Source of the DNA: Plecoglossus altivelis
Lineage: Eukaryota; Chordata; Actinopteri; Osmeriformes; Plecoglossidae
Assembly: GCA_036571765.1 (NCBI GenBank)
Contig: BROE01000019.1
Location: 6,533,621 to 6,597,620, forward strand
Reading direction: 5' to 3'
DNA length: 64,000 bases
In this document: positions 50,082-60,896 of the stretch, in pieces
Numbering within the stretch: the first letter of the stretch is position 1
Layout of the letters: every line of letters begins with the position of its first letter
The notes under the pieces: generated by a model
Seen by the model: the letters and a program-made list of their open reading frames with translations, nothing else
Told to the model about the DNA's origin: nothing
The model's database searches: none
Position numbers and translations under genes: made by a program

Positions 50082-50427
50082 GCAGGAAACACCTTTTCCT
50101 CTCCTCCTATCCCTTTTCCTTCTCCTCCTCCACCTCTATCCCTCCTCCCCCCCCTCTTCCCCTGCCCTCCTCAGCTCCGCTGGTCCGGCTAGTCCAAGCA
50201 GGATCTTAGGCTGGGCTTCAGGTGCTTACATGCGTCACATGTTCACAGCACTTTCCGAAAAACCCATCTCTAAAAGAAAGGAAGATCGAATTCAAGAAAG
50301 ACAGAACACGGAGATGACCGACCTGAGAGAAAGAGAAGTAACATGGACGTGAATCCACGACTCCAGAGGCTGGCTGCGGAATGGCGAAACACCTCAGACT
50401 TTTGCTCCTTTTCATCCAAACCATTTG

Positions 50428-50512
50428 CATCATCATCGTCTTCTGCATCATCACCATCACCACCACCACCATCACCACCACCACCATCGCCACCATCACC
50501 ACCATCAGTGTT
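50428..50512. repeat. CAT/CAC trinucleotide repeat in the cryba1 3' UTR
   Basis: ATC/ACC triplets run for about 85 bases between the cryba1 stop and its polyA signal. It reads as poly-His/Ser/Pro in spurious frames. Confidence 0.9.
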
Positions 50513-50557
50513 GCTGTTACTGTGGTTTTCATGATCACCATTGTTTAAGACTGATGA

Positions 50558-50563
50558 AATAAA
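50558..50563 (+). terminator. Polyadenylation signal AATAAA of cryba1
   Basis: AATAAA 477 bases after the stop codon and just after the CAT/CAC repeat. Confidence 0.7.
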
Positions 50564-51369
50564 GAAAATGAGCAAAGAAAGAGTGAGAATAGCTACACAT
50601 TGAATGGCATCTAACACTTGTGTTCCGTCCTACTAACTGGATGTATCACCCAAATGAGCCTTCTTGAGTCAGATGGCTCCAATTAAACCCTACTCTTAAC
50701 GGATCACTAAAAGGTTAAAGTATTAAAATAAACCTGAACCACAGAAAAGGTTTAGGGCTCATTGGACCACATGGTCCCATCAGCTATACAGGAATAATGG
50801 TTGCCTGTTGATTACAAGTAGACTGATAGTATCAAAACTTGCAGTAGCTGAACATTTCCCCCGGACCCATGTTGCTTGATTATCCATGAACTGTCTTCGA
50901 TCACAATATAGAGAGAGTGTCTTTGAGAGCATTTGTTTACTTTAATAGAAGGTTACAATGTGACAGATCACATTGTATTATCACAAGATATTGGCAACGT
51001 GATAAATTACAAGTCAGAACATTGGCAAGGCCACGTGTTGGTCAAGACAAAGACAAGACAAAGGATTCACTCTGAAACACCTGTGAACCCTTAAAACGAT
51101 GAGGAAACGTTGCATCAAATCAAGTCCAAGAGAGACCGGTTGTTGATCATTATTACCAACATGTTTAAGTAGACTAAGTAAATAAGACGTCAATGACCAA
51201 ATTCATCTCGCATTTCAAACTTTTAGGCCTATCTATAGAGCGTGCTCAAACTTCTAATCGGGACGTCTCCACACAAGAAGACACGAGAGGCCGCTGTTCA
51301 ACCGAGGGACACTTACTTATTGTCTGTCACGTTGACGCGTTGCACGGAAGTTTCATTTCATCAACAAAT
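50564..51369. other. Spacer between cryba1 and gosr1
   Basis: About 800 bases without coding signs. The last 150 bases (CG-richer, no TATA) are the probable gosr1 promoter and 5' UTR. Confidence 0.6.
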
Positions 51370-54300
51370 ATGGCCACCGACAGCAACTACTGGGAAGGTA
51401 AACTGAAATGTATATTTCAGTATATATCTACATTGGTGTTAATAGGCTGAATTAGAAAACTTCTGTATAGCTTAATGTATCTTAGTGTCCTGCATTTAAA
51501 CCGTTTATCGGATAGCCTACAAGTTTTTACCCGCTACATTATCAGTCGGAGTCCACAGTATAATGGACTACTCAGCGCACATCCTTGTAGTGCAAGCAAT
51601 AAGTTAAAATCGTATTTTTAAAATGTTATTCATATACTTATTCAGTCACTTTAGTAGCTTATATCAGGCATTAGCTTCAACGGAGAGATCGTAGGTGTTA
51701 GGTAAAATAGTTGGCAAAAAACTTTAGTTTGGGTTTTGTTTATGAATACTATTCAATCATAAACACAACTCAATCCATTAAAACTTAAGACTTTTAGACC
51801 ATAGTGTATAAAATGCAGTGATACCTGTTGACATAAGTCTATGTAATGGTTTATATATAGACCTGCGAAAGCAGGCCAGACAGCTGGAGAACGAGCTGGA
51901 CCTAAAGATCGTGTCCTTCAGTAAGCTTTGTACCAGCTACACTACATACCGTGATCCTCGCCTTGGAGATACCAGGTAGCGCATACAAATGAGTTTAATC
52001 ATTACAACGTCACCTACCAAGAATTTCCCACGTGGCACTTGAGTGTCTTGCAGTCAATTCTCATCCATGCCAGCTCATTTCCACCTGTTCCTTTCTTTCC
52101 GTCTCTCCATCCCTGACAGGTTAGACTCGTTACCCCTGTTGGCAGGTTCTCAGAATGGTACAGGCTTACTGGAAGCCATGACTACAGAACTGGAGCAGCT
52201 GTTGGCCAGGGTGAGGCTACACAGCCCAGTTCCTCTACTGCTGCACCACAGCTGTATCGGAACACTTGCTGCTTTTACATAGGGGGCCGTACATGTTTAT
52301 AGAATGCCTGTATGTCCTTTCTTCGGGGTGTTTGATTGTGATAATTATACAGTTCACATAGATGGATGTGCCCTCAGGTGCTGCTCAGGTGAGGGTGGGA
52401 GCCTGGTTGGAATCTGACCCTTTTTCTGTGCATGTCTCTCAGCTGACAGGTGTGAATAACATGATGTCAGAATACACAAGTACACCAGGAACCTCGTCAC
52501 ACAACACTGCCCAGATGCACACCTTACAGAGACACAGAGACATCCTGCAGGTTAGTATTCTGCACCGCTCTGTATATCTCTGTCTGTTCCCTGCCGCTGG
52601 AAGTTTTGTCAGCCCCATATATATCTTTAAAGTCAAAAATCCTTGGTGGGTGTTAATCTGTAGTTCTACACATTGTCTCTGTGCTGCAGGACTACACCCA
52701 TGAATTCCACAAAACAAGAGGAAGCTTCCTTAGCCTGAGAGAGCGAGAGGACCTTCTGGGGTCTGTCCACAGAGACATAGAGTATGTACCATAGTCACCT
52801 AATCCATCCTCTTACTTTATGATACTATATGATCATGCATTCATCCTGCATTGTTTCTGAGGCAGTTGCTTCCTCCTGTTTTACCACTAGGGGGCATGAT
52901 CTTTCCCTCCAATGTATTTACTCTACGGCTCCCTTTTATTCACGCTCCTCCCATTCTCTCTTCCTCATCCCCTACTCCACTCCGCCCATTTTTCTTCTTC
53001 TCTCCATCGTTTTCATCCACTTCTCTCTGGAGAGTCCTGTGTTAAGTGCCTCTTCCAGTAAATCAGACCACAAGGCTTTCAGGCAGGGAGGGCTCAGAGT
53101 TACTACCTTATCCAGACCCACTCCTCGGAAGCTGTCAGAGCACTGGGAGAGCGGGAGGAAGGCAGCCAGAGATCAGGGACAGAGGATGGGCTGGAGAGAA
53201 GCACAGAGTAGAGGCAAGGGAGAAATTGCCGTGCACTGAAGTAGATTAGAGAGGGTTTTGGAAAGAGATGGATGAATTGATATAGTTGTGGTGAGGGGGT
53301 GGAGTAGAAGTGTCTAATGTGAACAGTAATGGGTCAGGGAAGTGGAAGAGATGTAAACCTGAGATTTTAAGAGGCTTAATGCAGAGTATCTGATAGTCAG
53401 TGTCAGTTTATTGTTAAAGAAGAAGGCAGCATAGAGCAAAGGCGAAGAGTGGGGTGTGTGTGTGTGTGATAGAGCGAGAGCTAGAAATAAAGAAAAGGTT
53501 TTATTGGTAAATGAGCCAAACTGACACTGTAAATACTCACACACTCTTTCTTTCTCTCCCCTTTCCTGTCTGTCTTTCAGGTCATATAAGAGTGGCACAG
53601 GGGTGAATAACAGAAGGACTGAACTATTACTGAAAGAACACGAACACCTGAGGAAGTAAGGAGATGGACCAATCAAAACTAAGCTTTTCTAACAGGAAAC
53701 CTGGTTCAGAGTATCAAGGAATACCAAAACACACAGGCCTAGTTAACTCAGGTTTACAAGCCTGTAACAGCTGCTTTCTCAGTCGTATCTCCATCTAATT
53801 GAGGTATGGAGTTAAAATGAGTTGGACGTTTGCGTATGGTCCAGGATTAGTATTTTGTTGGGGGCTAAAGTGTGTTCAGAGCAAGGGTTTGTGACACCTG
53901 ATGAATGTTGTGAGACCAAAATGGCAGATGACATATATTACCATGGTTTCCTAATAGTATTTCTCATTAGGGGTTGTGTAGTATTGCAAGTGATTGATCA
54001 TACACATAAAAAAAAAGAAAAAAATGATGGCACAATATTTCAATCATTTTCACGTTGTCGTTTTTTTACCTTGTCTGACAGATAGAATAACAATGCATCT
54101 GGCCACAGTGAGTTAGAGCTAAATAGACAAACTCACTCATCTTCAGCTCTTTGTCTGGAAATGAGTCTAGCGACAACACAGTTAACCAGAGTGTGAGGCC
54201 AATGGAGAGACTAAAGGGAGGATACGTCGGGTGGGCCGGAAAGGACATTACAAAAGTGAAGGAGGAAAAAAAAAGAGAAAGAAGGCAAAATGGAGAGGAA

Positions 54301-55553
54301 ATGAATGGTTGATGGATATAGAGAAGGATGGATGGAGGGAGGGAGGAGAGTGGGGGAGAGCACTGTTGCGGTATCGATTTCTGGCCTCCCTGCTGTTGGG
54401 AGAGGCTGAGACTAGGCGGGTGGACTGGAGGCCTGGTCTCTTGTGTGCCAGTCATTAGTCTTAATGGCTAATGGCAACGTGGGTAGCAATGTGGCTCCCT
54501 GCTCCTCTGTAGTTGGGTGGATGAGTTATCATCTCTTGCACTAGAAGCTGCTGAATGGTTAACATGTTTTGACACTCAGTAGAAAGAGAGTCCAGTACAG
54601 AACAGTTTTCAGTTTCCTGGAATTCAGGATGATAACGGCTTGAGACCACTGGCGACCGTTTGTGTCCGTGTGTGTGTGTCCCGTTTGTGTCTGTGTGTGT
54701 GTGTGTGTGTGTCTGTGTGTGTGTCATTTGAGTGTGATTAACTTGTTAGTAAGGCTTGAGTGTTCCCTTGGGGCATATGTTAACCCTTCCTGCATAAGCA
54801 TGACTATCATGGACACTCACTCCCAATGATCACATCCAGTAGCCTCTGTGCTTTATGAGAGCATGGTTAGTGATTTCATCACAGGGGAGTCATTTAGATG
54901 TTCAACTGGTCTTTAAGAGTGGCTCAGGAAGTCAAAACATGGTGGAGCCCGCTGAAAGATCTTAGACAGTAACATGTCCTTTTCCTTCTCTCCATGATGT
55001 CTTAATCACAGCTCGGATAGACGGATTGATGACACAATAAGGTAAGCCTTTCCTTCTTAATCGTCTCGCGATATATACATATTTATACTTTACTATTATG
55101 CCTCTCGATAGTCACACACTTTGAGTGTCTTTTCATCAAAGAACAGCAACTATTTTTCCTCTTCGTTCAGTATTGCCATGGCTACCAAGGAGAACATGAC
55201 GCTTCAGCGAGGGATGCTGAGGTCTGTTCTAAACAAGGTCAACACTCTGTCCAGTATCCTTTTCCTGTGGCTAGACACCTGAACTACTTTAAAAGGACTC
55301 CCACCTAATGTCTTGCATACGTTTTGTTCATAACATGAGAAGTCCTCAAATTTCTCTTGTCTTTTTTTCCACCATTTGACCACTGCTTTATCTATTCATG
55401 TTTCCTTTACTGGCCACCTGCCAATCAGATCGTTTCCCAGCCATAAACAATCTCATCCAGCGAATCAACTTGAGGAAGAGGAGGGACTCAATCATAATTG
55501 GTGGAGTCATTGGTGTCTGCACCTTCCTCCTGCTCCTCTTCACCTTTCATTGA
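51370..55553 (+). CDS. gosr1: Golgi SNAP receptor complex member 1 (GS28), 9 exons
   Basis: Qb-SNARE for ER-Golgi and intra-Golgi vesicle fusion, anchored in the Golgi membrane by a C-terminal tail. Exons: 51370-51397, 51861-51975, 52120-52210, 52443-52550, 52690-52781, 53581-53655, 55012-55041, 55171-55253, 55429-55553; exactly 747 bases, 248 residues (human 250). The N-terminus MATDSNYWEDLRKQARQLE starts the Habc helices. Conserved blocks are LDLKIVSFSKLCTSY, MHTLQRHRDILQDYTHEF, SYKSGTGVNNRRTELLLKEH, and the SNARE helix ISIAMATKENMTLQRGML running into NRFPAINNLIQRINLRKRRDS. A single hydrophobic segment (IIGGVIGVCTFLLLLFTFH) ends the protein. The start context is ACAAATATGG. Exon 7 is only 30 bases. 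Intron 6 is about 1.36 kb and carries no gene. Confidence 0.97.
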
Positions 55554-55810
55554 CACCGTGGCAGACATTTTCACTGACCATTTAGCTGACAAGAATAGTC
55601 TTTGTTTTCTGTATGGACCAAAGCCATTACATTAAGAAAGGTACATTGTGTGTTAGTAATGTTGTGGCTGATATATGAGGTGGAATGAATTTAAAGCTCT
55701 AATCTACTCTGCGCTGAGGGCATTGATCGCAATTTAAAACATTCCTGTCAAATATATGTATTTATATTTTTATCTGATGACGTGTTCGTTTTATATGATG
55801 TTAATTCCCT

Positions 55811-55816
55811 ATTAAA
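55811..55816 (+). terminator. Variant polyadenylation signal ATTAAA of gosr1
   Basis: ATTAAA 258 bases after the gosr1 stop, in AT-rich DNA followed by a T-rich stretch. No AATAAA is closer. Confidence 0.5.
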
Positions 55817-55997
55817 TAATATTTTTTGAGATTGATTTCTGTTTTTTGGGGTCACTTCACTAAAAGACAAATGGCTCTTGGTAGGTATTACTGGGATTAT
55901 CATTGACTTTAAAAGGTGTTAGGGGAGTCTGTTCCTTAATAGTAGTAGGTGTGAAGCATCACTCCATGCACATTTATTTATGTCATGCTTGTTCAAA

Positions 55998-56003
55998 TTT
56001 ATT
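55998..56003 (-). terminator. Polyadenylation signal of the trarg1-like gene
   Basis: TTTATT reads AATAAA on the minus strand, about 620 bases after the stop at 56624. A second copy lies at 55973-55978. Confidence 0.5.
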
Positions 56004-56623
56004 TGACGTGCAAAAATATGGCACAGACAATCCATGATAGAAATTTACAAACAACAACATCAAAGTGCCAAATACAGTCCATACAGATACATGGCATTGT
56101 AAACATTCTCCTTACATATTTTTCAGGATATATTGTAAACGGATACGGGATGGAGGTGATGTCATAAGGAAGTGGAACACTTCGACCTAAAGTGAAAAGT
56201 CTCGAAATCTGATCACCAGTTGACCACAACTGGATCACTTTGTAAACCATTATGACAAGAAACTGTGAATCGGCAGGCACTGGGTGCATTCATAAGGCAG
56301 GGTTGTCGCAAACCATCTCTGATCTCAACAGGAACCCATTCTCAGGTTTAACATAACCTCAGTTCCACTCTTACTCTCAGCCCATGGGAAAAGGAGATAA
56401 CAATAATCTTTCTTTCTCTTTGGTTCCTCTGGAGTGTGAGATTGTTCTGGCACCTTTCAAATTCAGGTCAAAATATCTTAAGCTAGTCTTGAATGCATAT
56501 TGTTCTTTTACTCGTTGGTAGCATGTTTCTCTCTGGATACAAGGTCTGACGGTCATTTCTTTAATGTATCGTAAAGATGCTCATCAGTTTCACCGTAGAT
56601 GTGGTAAAGACAGGGAAGCGCTT

Positions 56624-57405
56624 TCATTTTGTCTCTAAAAAAAGAGAGAGAACATTTGTCGTTGATTGACAGCATGTTATACATTTTGAGCAAATGTGTA
56701 CGTTCTCCCAGCTTGGACTTTACCTGTGACCACTATGAAAATATAGAAAGCCACGCCCAGAGCGATCGCGATGCAGCTAAGCGTTAGAGACAAACGCCCA
56801 AACTTTCTTGCACTCTCAACATCTCCAGTCTGAAGAACAGACCGAGACTGAAGAGAAAGATAATGAGAAAGCGAGAAAGACAGTTAAACACATGATGACG
56901 GACGACATAGTGTTAGTACGGGCAGAGAGATGAAAGGTTATTTACGCGACTCACCACACACAAACACACGTACATTGACCTATGTCTCCGATGATGAACT
57001 TACCACGTGAGCATACCACAGTGCGAGCATGTTTACCGGGATGGAGAGACAAAAGCATGATATAACTGCCAGCCAGAGGTAGCTCGGTGGTTCTTCACCT
57101 GGTGGTACCGGAGACGGTGCTGGGCCTAAGCTGAGGCGGGTGGGAGAAACGGGTGGGGCCCCAAGATTTCCCACGGATCCCGATTTAAACGGTGACATAT
57201 GTCCGGTTATTTCTGCGTCAAGAGATTGGACACTGTCTCTCATGTTGAGGGAAAAAGAGTCGGACGGTTTGACATTGCTTTCCCCGCTTGGATCATTCTT
57301 CATTGTGCTCAAAAGTTTTTCCGTATCTTGGAAGTCTGTTGGATGCGAAACTTCTCTCTCTCCAAGAGCGCTTTTTCCAAACGTAGCATCGGTGTTAATA
57401 GCCAT
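56624..57405 (-). CDS. trarg1: Dispanin/CD225-family membrane protein, TRARG1 (TUSC5)-like, 3 exons
   Basis: Small membrane protein of the CD225/dispanin superfamily; in mammals TRARG1 helps insulin-driven GLUT4 traffic. Exons in transcript order: 57004-57405, 56724-56847, 56624-56634; 178 residues. The first 100 residues are hydrophilic, Ser/Pro-rich and probably disordered. Then comes EPPSYLWLAVISCFC, the family's intramembrane helix with a CFC motif, followed by the conserved loop SRSVLQTGDVESARKFGRLS (SRxxxxxGDxxxAxxxGR) and a second helix (LSCIAIALGVAFYIFIVV). The last exon supplies only TK and a stop. The ATG at 57405 is used because the longer frame upstream has no ATG. Close alternatives are PRRT2-, TMEM233- or TMEM91-like dispanins. 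The nearby miR-22 matches the human 17p13.3 order and supports TRARG1. Confidence 0.75.
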
Positions 57406-58985
57406 AACAATCGGAGCTGGTGTTCCAAGTCGAGTTCCACGCCAAATGCTTGGATTGTTTCGATAGTCCAAAGACGGTTTATTTTTTGTTAAAAGACTAA
57501 AAGGCTATCAATATGAGTTAGGGCTAGTTGCGGTTAGGTCTCCCTACGTTTGAGTGGTCATCAAATACAAACAAAATAGCTGGAAACTAAACAATTGCAT
57601 TGAATCTGATACTTATGTCTCCTTTTAGCGTTCAATGCCAAATCAATACAGTGCACGCCCTCTCTTCCCAACGGAACCACCTACTGTACGGTTGGAACTG
57701 AATATCTAAGCAGCATCCCAGTTAACCACACAGTCTCACATCACGAGGGGTGTAACAGCATTGAAAATGGAAGAAACGACTCCAAAAAAAACGGTCTCGC
57801 CGTGAACACATTCCTTCACTTATCAGCAATCAGTTAACAGTTACCTACATCAGATGGAGCAGAGAGCTGCAGTGGACATCTCTGATGTGTTTGAGTATGT
57901 CAGATGTGTGCAGAAAAAGAGAATGAGATGGAGAGAGAGAGAGAGTGCGCACAAGTTATAGGATGATCAGATTCAATAAGTTGACAGTAAGTCCATGACA
58001 GCGCGCCCCGCGTACCCACTACCTCAAAGCACACCTCAGTAGGGTCTACTGTTTTGCTATAACTGTACTATACCGTTTCTGCCAACTTAAAATTGTGTAA
58101 TAAATCACAACAGTACAGTATATTGCGTTTGTGACTATGAATGTATGTCATATTAAATTGGATTCCGTTGTTTGTGACAATGAGTGTATGCCATATTAAA
58201 TTGGATTCTGTAGCCGCACATAAACACTGTATGAACATTAAGTGAATTTGGTAATACATCCCAGTCACTTTTTGTTCCTTTGACGCTAGAGAACAAAATC
58301 TCTTTAAAAATCGAATCACGCTCTATTAGGGAAGAATAGTAGAATTAAATTTCTATTGACCCGACAATGAAATAGGATACGTTGATATGTTCTTTAATGC
58401 TAAAGTAACAGTCCAGTAGTTGTCATTTGCTTTCCTAAAATGAATGCATCCTACGTGATTGTGGGTTTAACCCAAGAACAGGTTTCCACTTGTAAACGTG
58501 AACATTTCCTAAAGTGCGTATGCCATCTAGTGGTGATATTGTACTCATTGCATCGTTACATCGAGATGTGCTTGTGAAATGTTACCCTTTCATATTGTTT
58601 ACATAATAATAATGCGACTGCAGTAATAACAACAATGATAATGTAATACAATAATAGTTTAGACAAAATGAGGAGCATAGACATACTATCCTACACTACT
58701 TGAGGATAAAGTGAATATGAATGTAATTAGCTTCACCGGTCGTTTTTTTAACCTTTGCTAGATAATTGGTCGTTTTTCATGTCGAATTGTGTATCGTGAA
58801 CCTTTGAAATCTCAACGAGTCCTTCCTGGTTGAATGTAAGTTCAATACAAATGCTACTTCTCTCTTTGCAATCTCATTTGTCTCATTCTTCCTGGTAATC
58901 CAGCTCAAAATACTTCTGCCAGACACATGATCTTGCATCTGTTTGTACATGTAGAATGCATTAGTTCATACAAACAAGAATGACA
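57406..58985. other. Spacer between trarg1-like gene and the miR-22 host transcript
   Basis: No coding exons seen. It contains the trarg1 5' flank and a 43-bp tandem duplication at 58127-58212. Confidence 0.6.
58127..58212. repeat. Two-copy 43-bp tandem duplication
   Basis: Units 58127-58169 and 58170-58212 both read GTTTGTGAC...CATATTAAATTGGATTC with about six differences. Confidence 0.8.
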
Positions 58986-59008
58986 AGTATCTGGTTTACA
59001 AGGTCAAC

Positions 59009-59014
59009 TTTATT
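59009..59014 (-). terminator. Polyadenylation signal of the miR-22 host transcript
   Basis: TTTATT on the plus strand reads AATAAA on the minus strand, about 240 bases after the hairpin. Confidence 0.5.
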
Positions 59015-59250
59015 GGAAAGGACAACACAGATGAAGTATGAAGGCAACCCAACGTGTGTAGACTAAAATACATTCAACTGAAATGACCCCTTCACATCTT
59101 AACAGATTGACACAGCTGTTCTCTGATAAATGGATGTCACTGTCAAACATATATGCTAATTAGATACTCTTGTTAGCTGCCTGTTTAAACACAAAATAAC
59201 GTTCTTCGTTTTCTCATCTTCTGACCTCCTCCCCGGTCTGATTGAGAGCT

Positions 59251-59327
59251 GACCAGAGCAGTTCTTCAGCTGGCAGCTTTAGCGTGTGTACAGGAACATA
59301 AAGCTTGCCAGTGAAGAACTGCTGTGC
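59251..59327 (-). ncRNA. mir22a: microRNA miR-22 precursor hairpin
   Basis: The minus strand folds into a near-perfect stem. The 5p arm (59299-59320) reads AGTTCTTCACTGGCAAGCTT then TA. The 3p arm (59258-59279) begins AAGCTGCCAGCTGAAGAACT. The two arms pair along about 24 bases with only a one-base bulge on each side, around an 18-20-base loop. The seed AGCTGCC and the rest of the 3p arm match miR-22-3p; C at position 11 agrees with the fish miR-22a form as I recall it, not the mammalian T. The 5p arm agrees with known miR-22-5p apart from one base. miR-22 silences mRNAs in muscle, heart and metabolic tissues in mammals. The identification is from sequence recall and folding by eye. Confidence 0.95.
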
Positions 59328-60763
59328 GTCAGCCATTTGGGGCAGAGGCATGCGCTGTAGCCACCGCTCCATTAAGGGCCAGAAGAAGAGAGGTAGCATT
59401 AGTCAGTCGTTCCATGTAGAAATGCATGAGTTTGGACCAGAGGGTCGGCCACTCACTTCCTCCTCTTCGTAGATGAGGCCGGGGGATGGGCACCTGCATA
59501 TAAACACAGAGGAGATCGCTTTGATTGATTGGCAGTTGGCTGACACATCTTTACCAGTAGTACGCGTGACGGCAGACTGTGAAATGAGCTGGCTGCCATA
59601 ACATCATGCAGACGAGTGGCTGTTCGCATGGGCACCTGAGACACGACTAGGCCTTCTGTTTACAAATTAGGCCTAGGTACTGAAGCCTACATTAAAAAAA
59701 AAACAACATATGTGACACTAATGGGTCTCAAGATGTGATAGTTTGCCTGTTGTTATACTAGATGAACATGAACTGTTGTTGTCTACTATATCCAGGGCCA
59801 CCGCTAGGAACCTGCATCACTTATTTTGTCCTCGCTCCACCGACGTCGACATACACTATCTCGTTTTCTGCTGTCTCGCTTCATATTTATTACATGATCC
59901 AAATCACCGAATTGATGTCTGATACCACACATTGCGCATCTCGGTTACCATGGTTGCACAGAAAGAGAAAGGCAGTCAGTCACTGGATTAAACTTCCTGC
60001 TCAAGGAGACAGAGAAATCTGTGAATCCATGGGCATTAGCTTCACAGGACGCCTGAGATGAAAGCGACCCAAATCATGTGACAGACGGACAGCAAGACAA
60101 TGGCCAAACACAGTGCTGCAAGTCAAAGTGAAAGAGCTGATATTGTTACTTCCTTTTGTACACCCGTGATTCTGAACCTTCAATAATGACTGTCAACAGT
60201 TCAGTCCTTCTTACTTATCAGGAACGATCATGGTCATTGTAGTCTGTATGTATTTACAGATGATTGTCATTACTCATAAGTTTTCATGGAAACAAACTTG
60301 TTTTCCATCGAACCACCTGACTACTTAGGCCTTTCTGTACAAGGACAGACAGACACACACCAAGCACACACACAGTCAAGAGCTGGCCAGACATTATTTT
60401 ACTTACTGGGATACAGGAACTTCTTCATTGTTTTGCATTTTGTTCCTTCATCTCACTAGACCAAGCCATTTTCCGTCTCTTGCACCCCCCCCTCTCTCTC
60501 TCTCTCTCTCTGCCTGTCTCTCTCTCTCTCATGGTCAGATCACACTGTCCTGCATTCCTGGAATTCCGGTTGCGTATGTTAGAAATTCCATCTGGCTGCC
60601 ATTGCCTCCAAAGTTTGTGACTTCCACTCCATTTTCTACCCTTCGCCCGTCTGTTCATCCCTCCTTGCAGATGAAGTGGCCTCTAAATCTATAACTCCAG
60701 AAAAAGGGGTTAGCCTTCTCATCGTGCATATATCCTCAAACTTCTCCCCAAATCCCCACACTG

Positions 60764-60896
60764 TCTCTCTCTGCTGTCTCTCTCTTCCTCTCTCTCTCCC
60801 TCTTCCTCTCTCTCTCGCTCTTCCTCTCTCTCTCTCTCTCTCTCTCTTCCTCTCTCTCTCTCTCTTCCTCTCTCTCTCTCTTCCTCTCTCTCTCCC
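60764..60896. repeat. (TC)n/(CTCTTCCTCT)n simple repeat in the miR-22 host intron
   Basis: TC repeats broken at regular steps by TTCC; a smaller TC block precedes at about 60490-60530. Confidence 0.9.

Noticed and set aside
49696..50352. 218-codon plus-strand frame
   Set aside because: Out-of-frame shadow of cryba1 exons 5-6 and its 3' UTR; no family features.
59453..59644. 63-codon minus-strand frame
   Set aside because: Covers the small host exon of miR-22 and intron; no conserved protein pattern.
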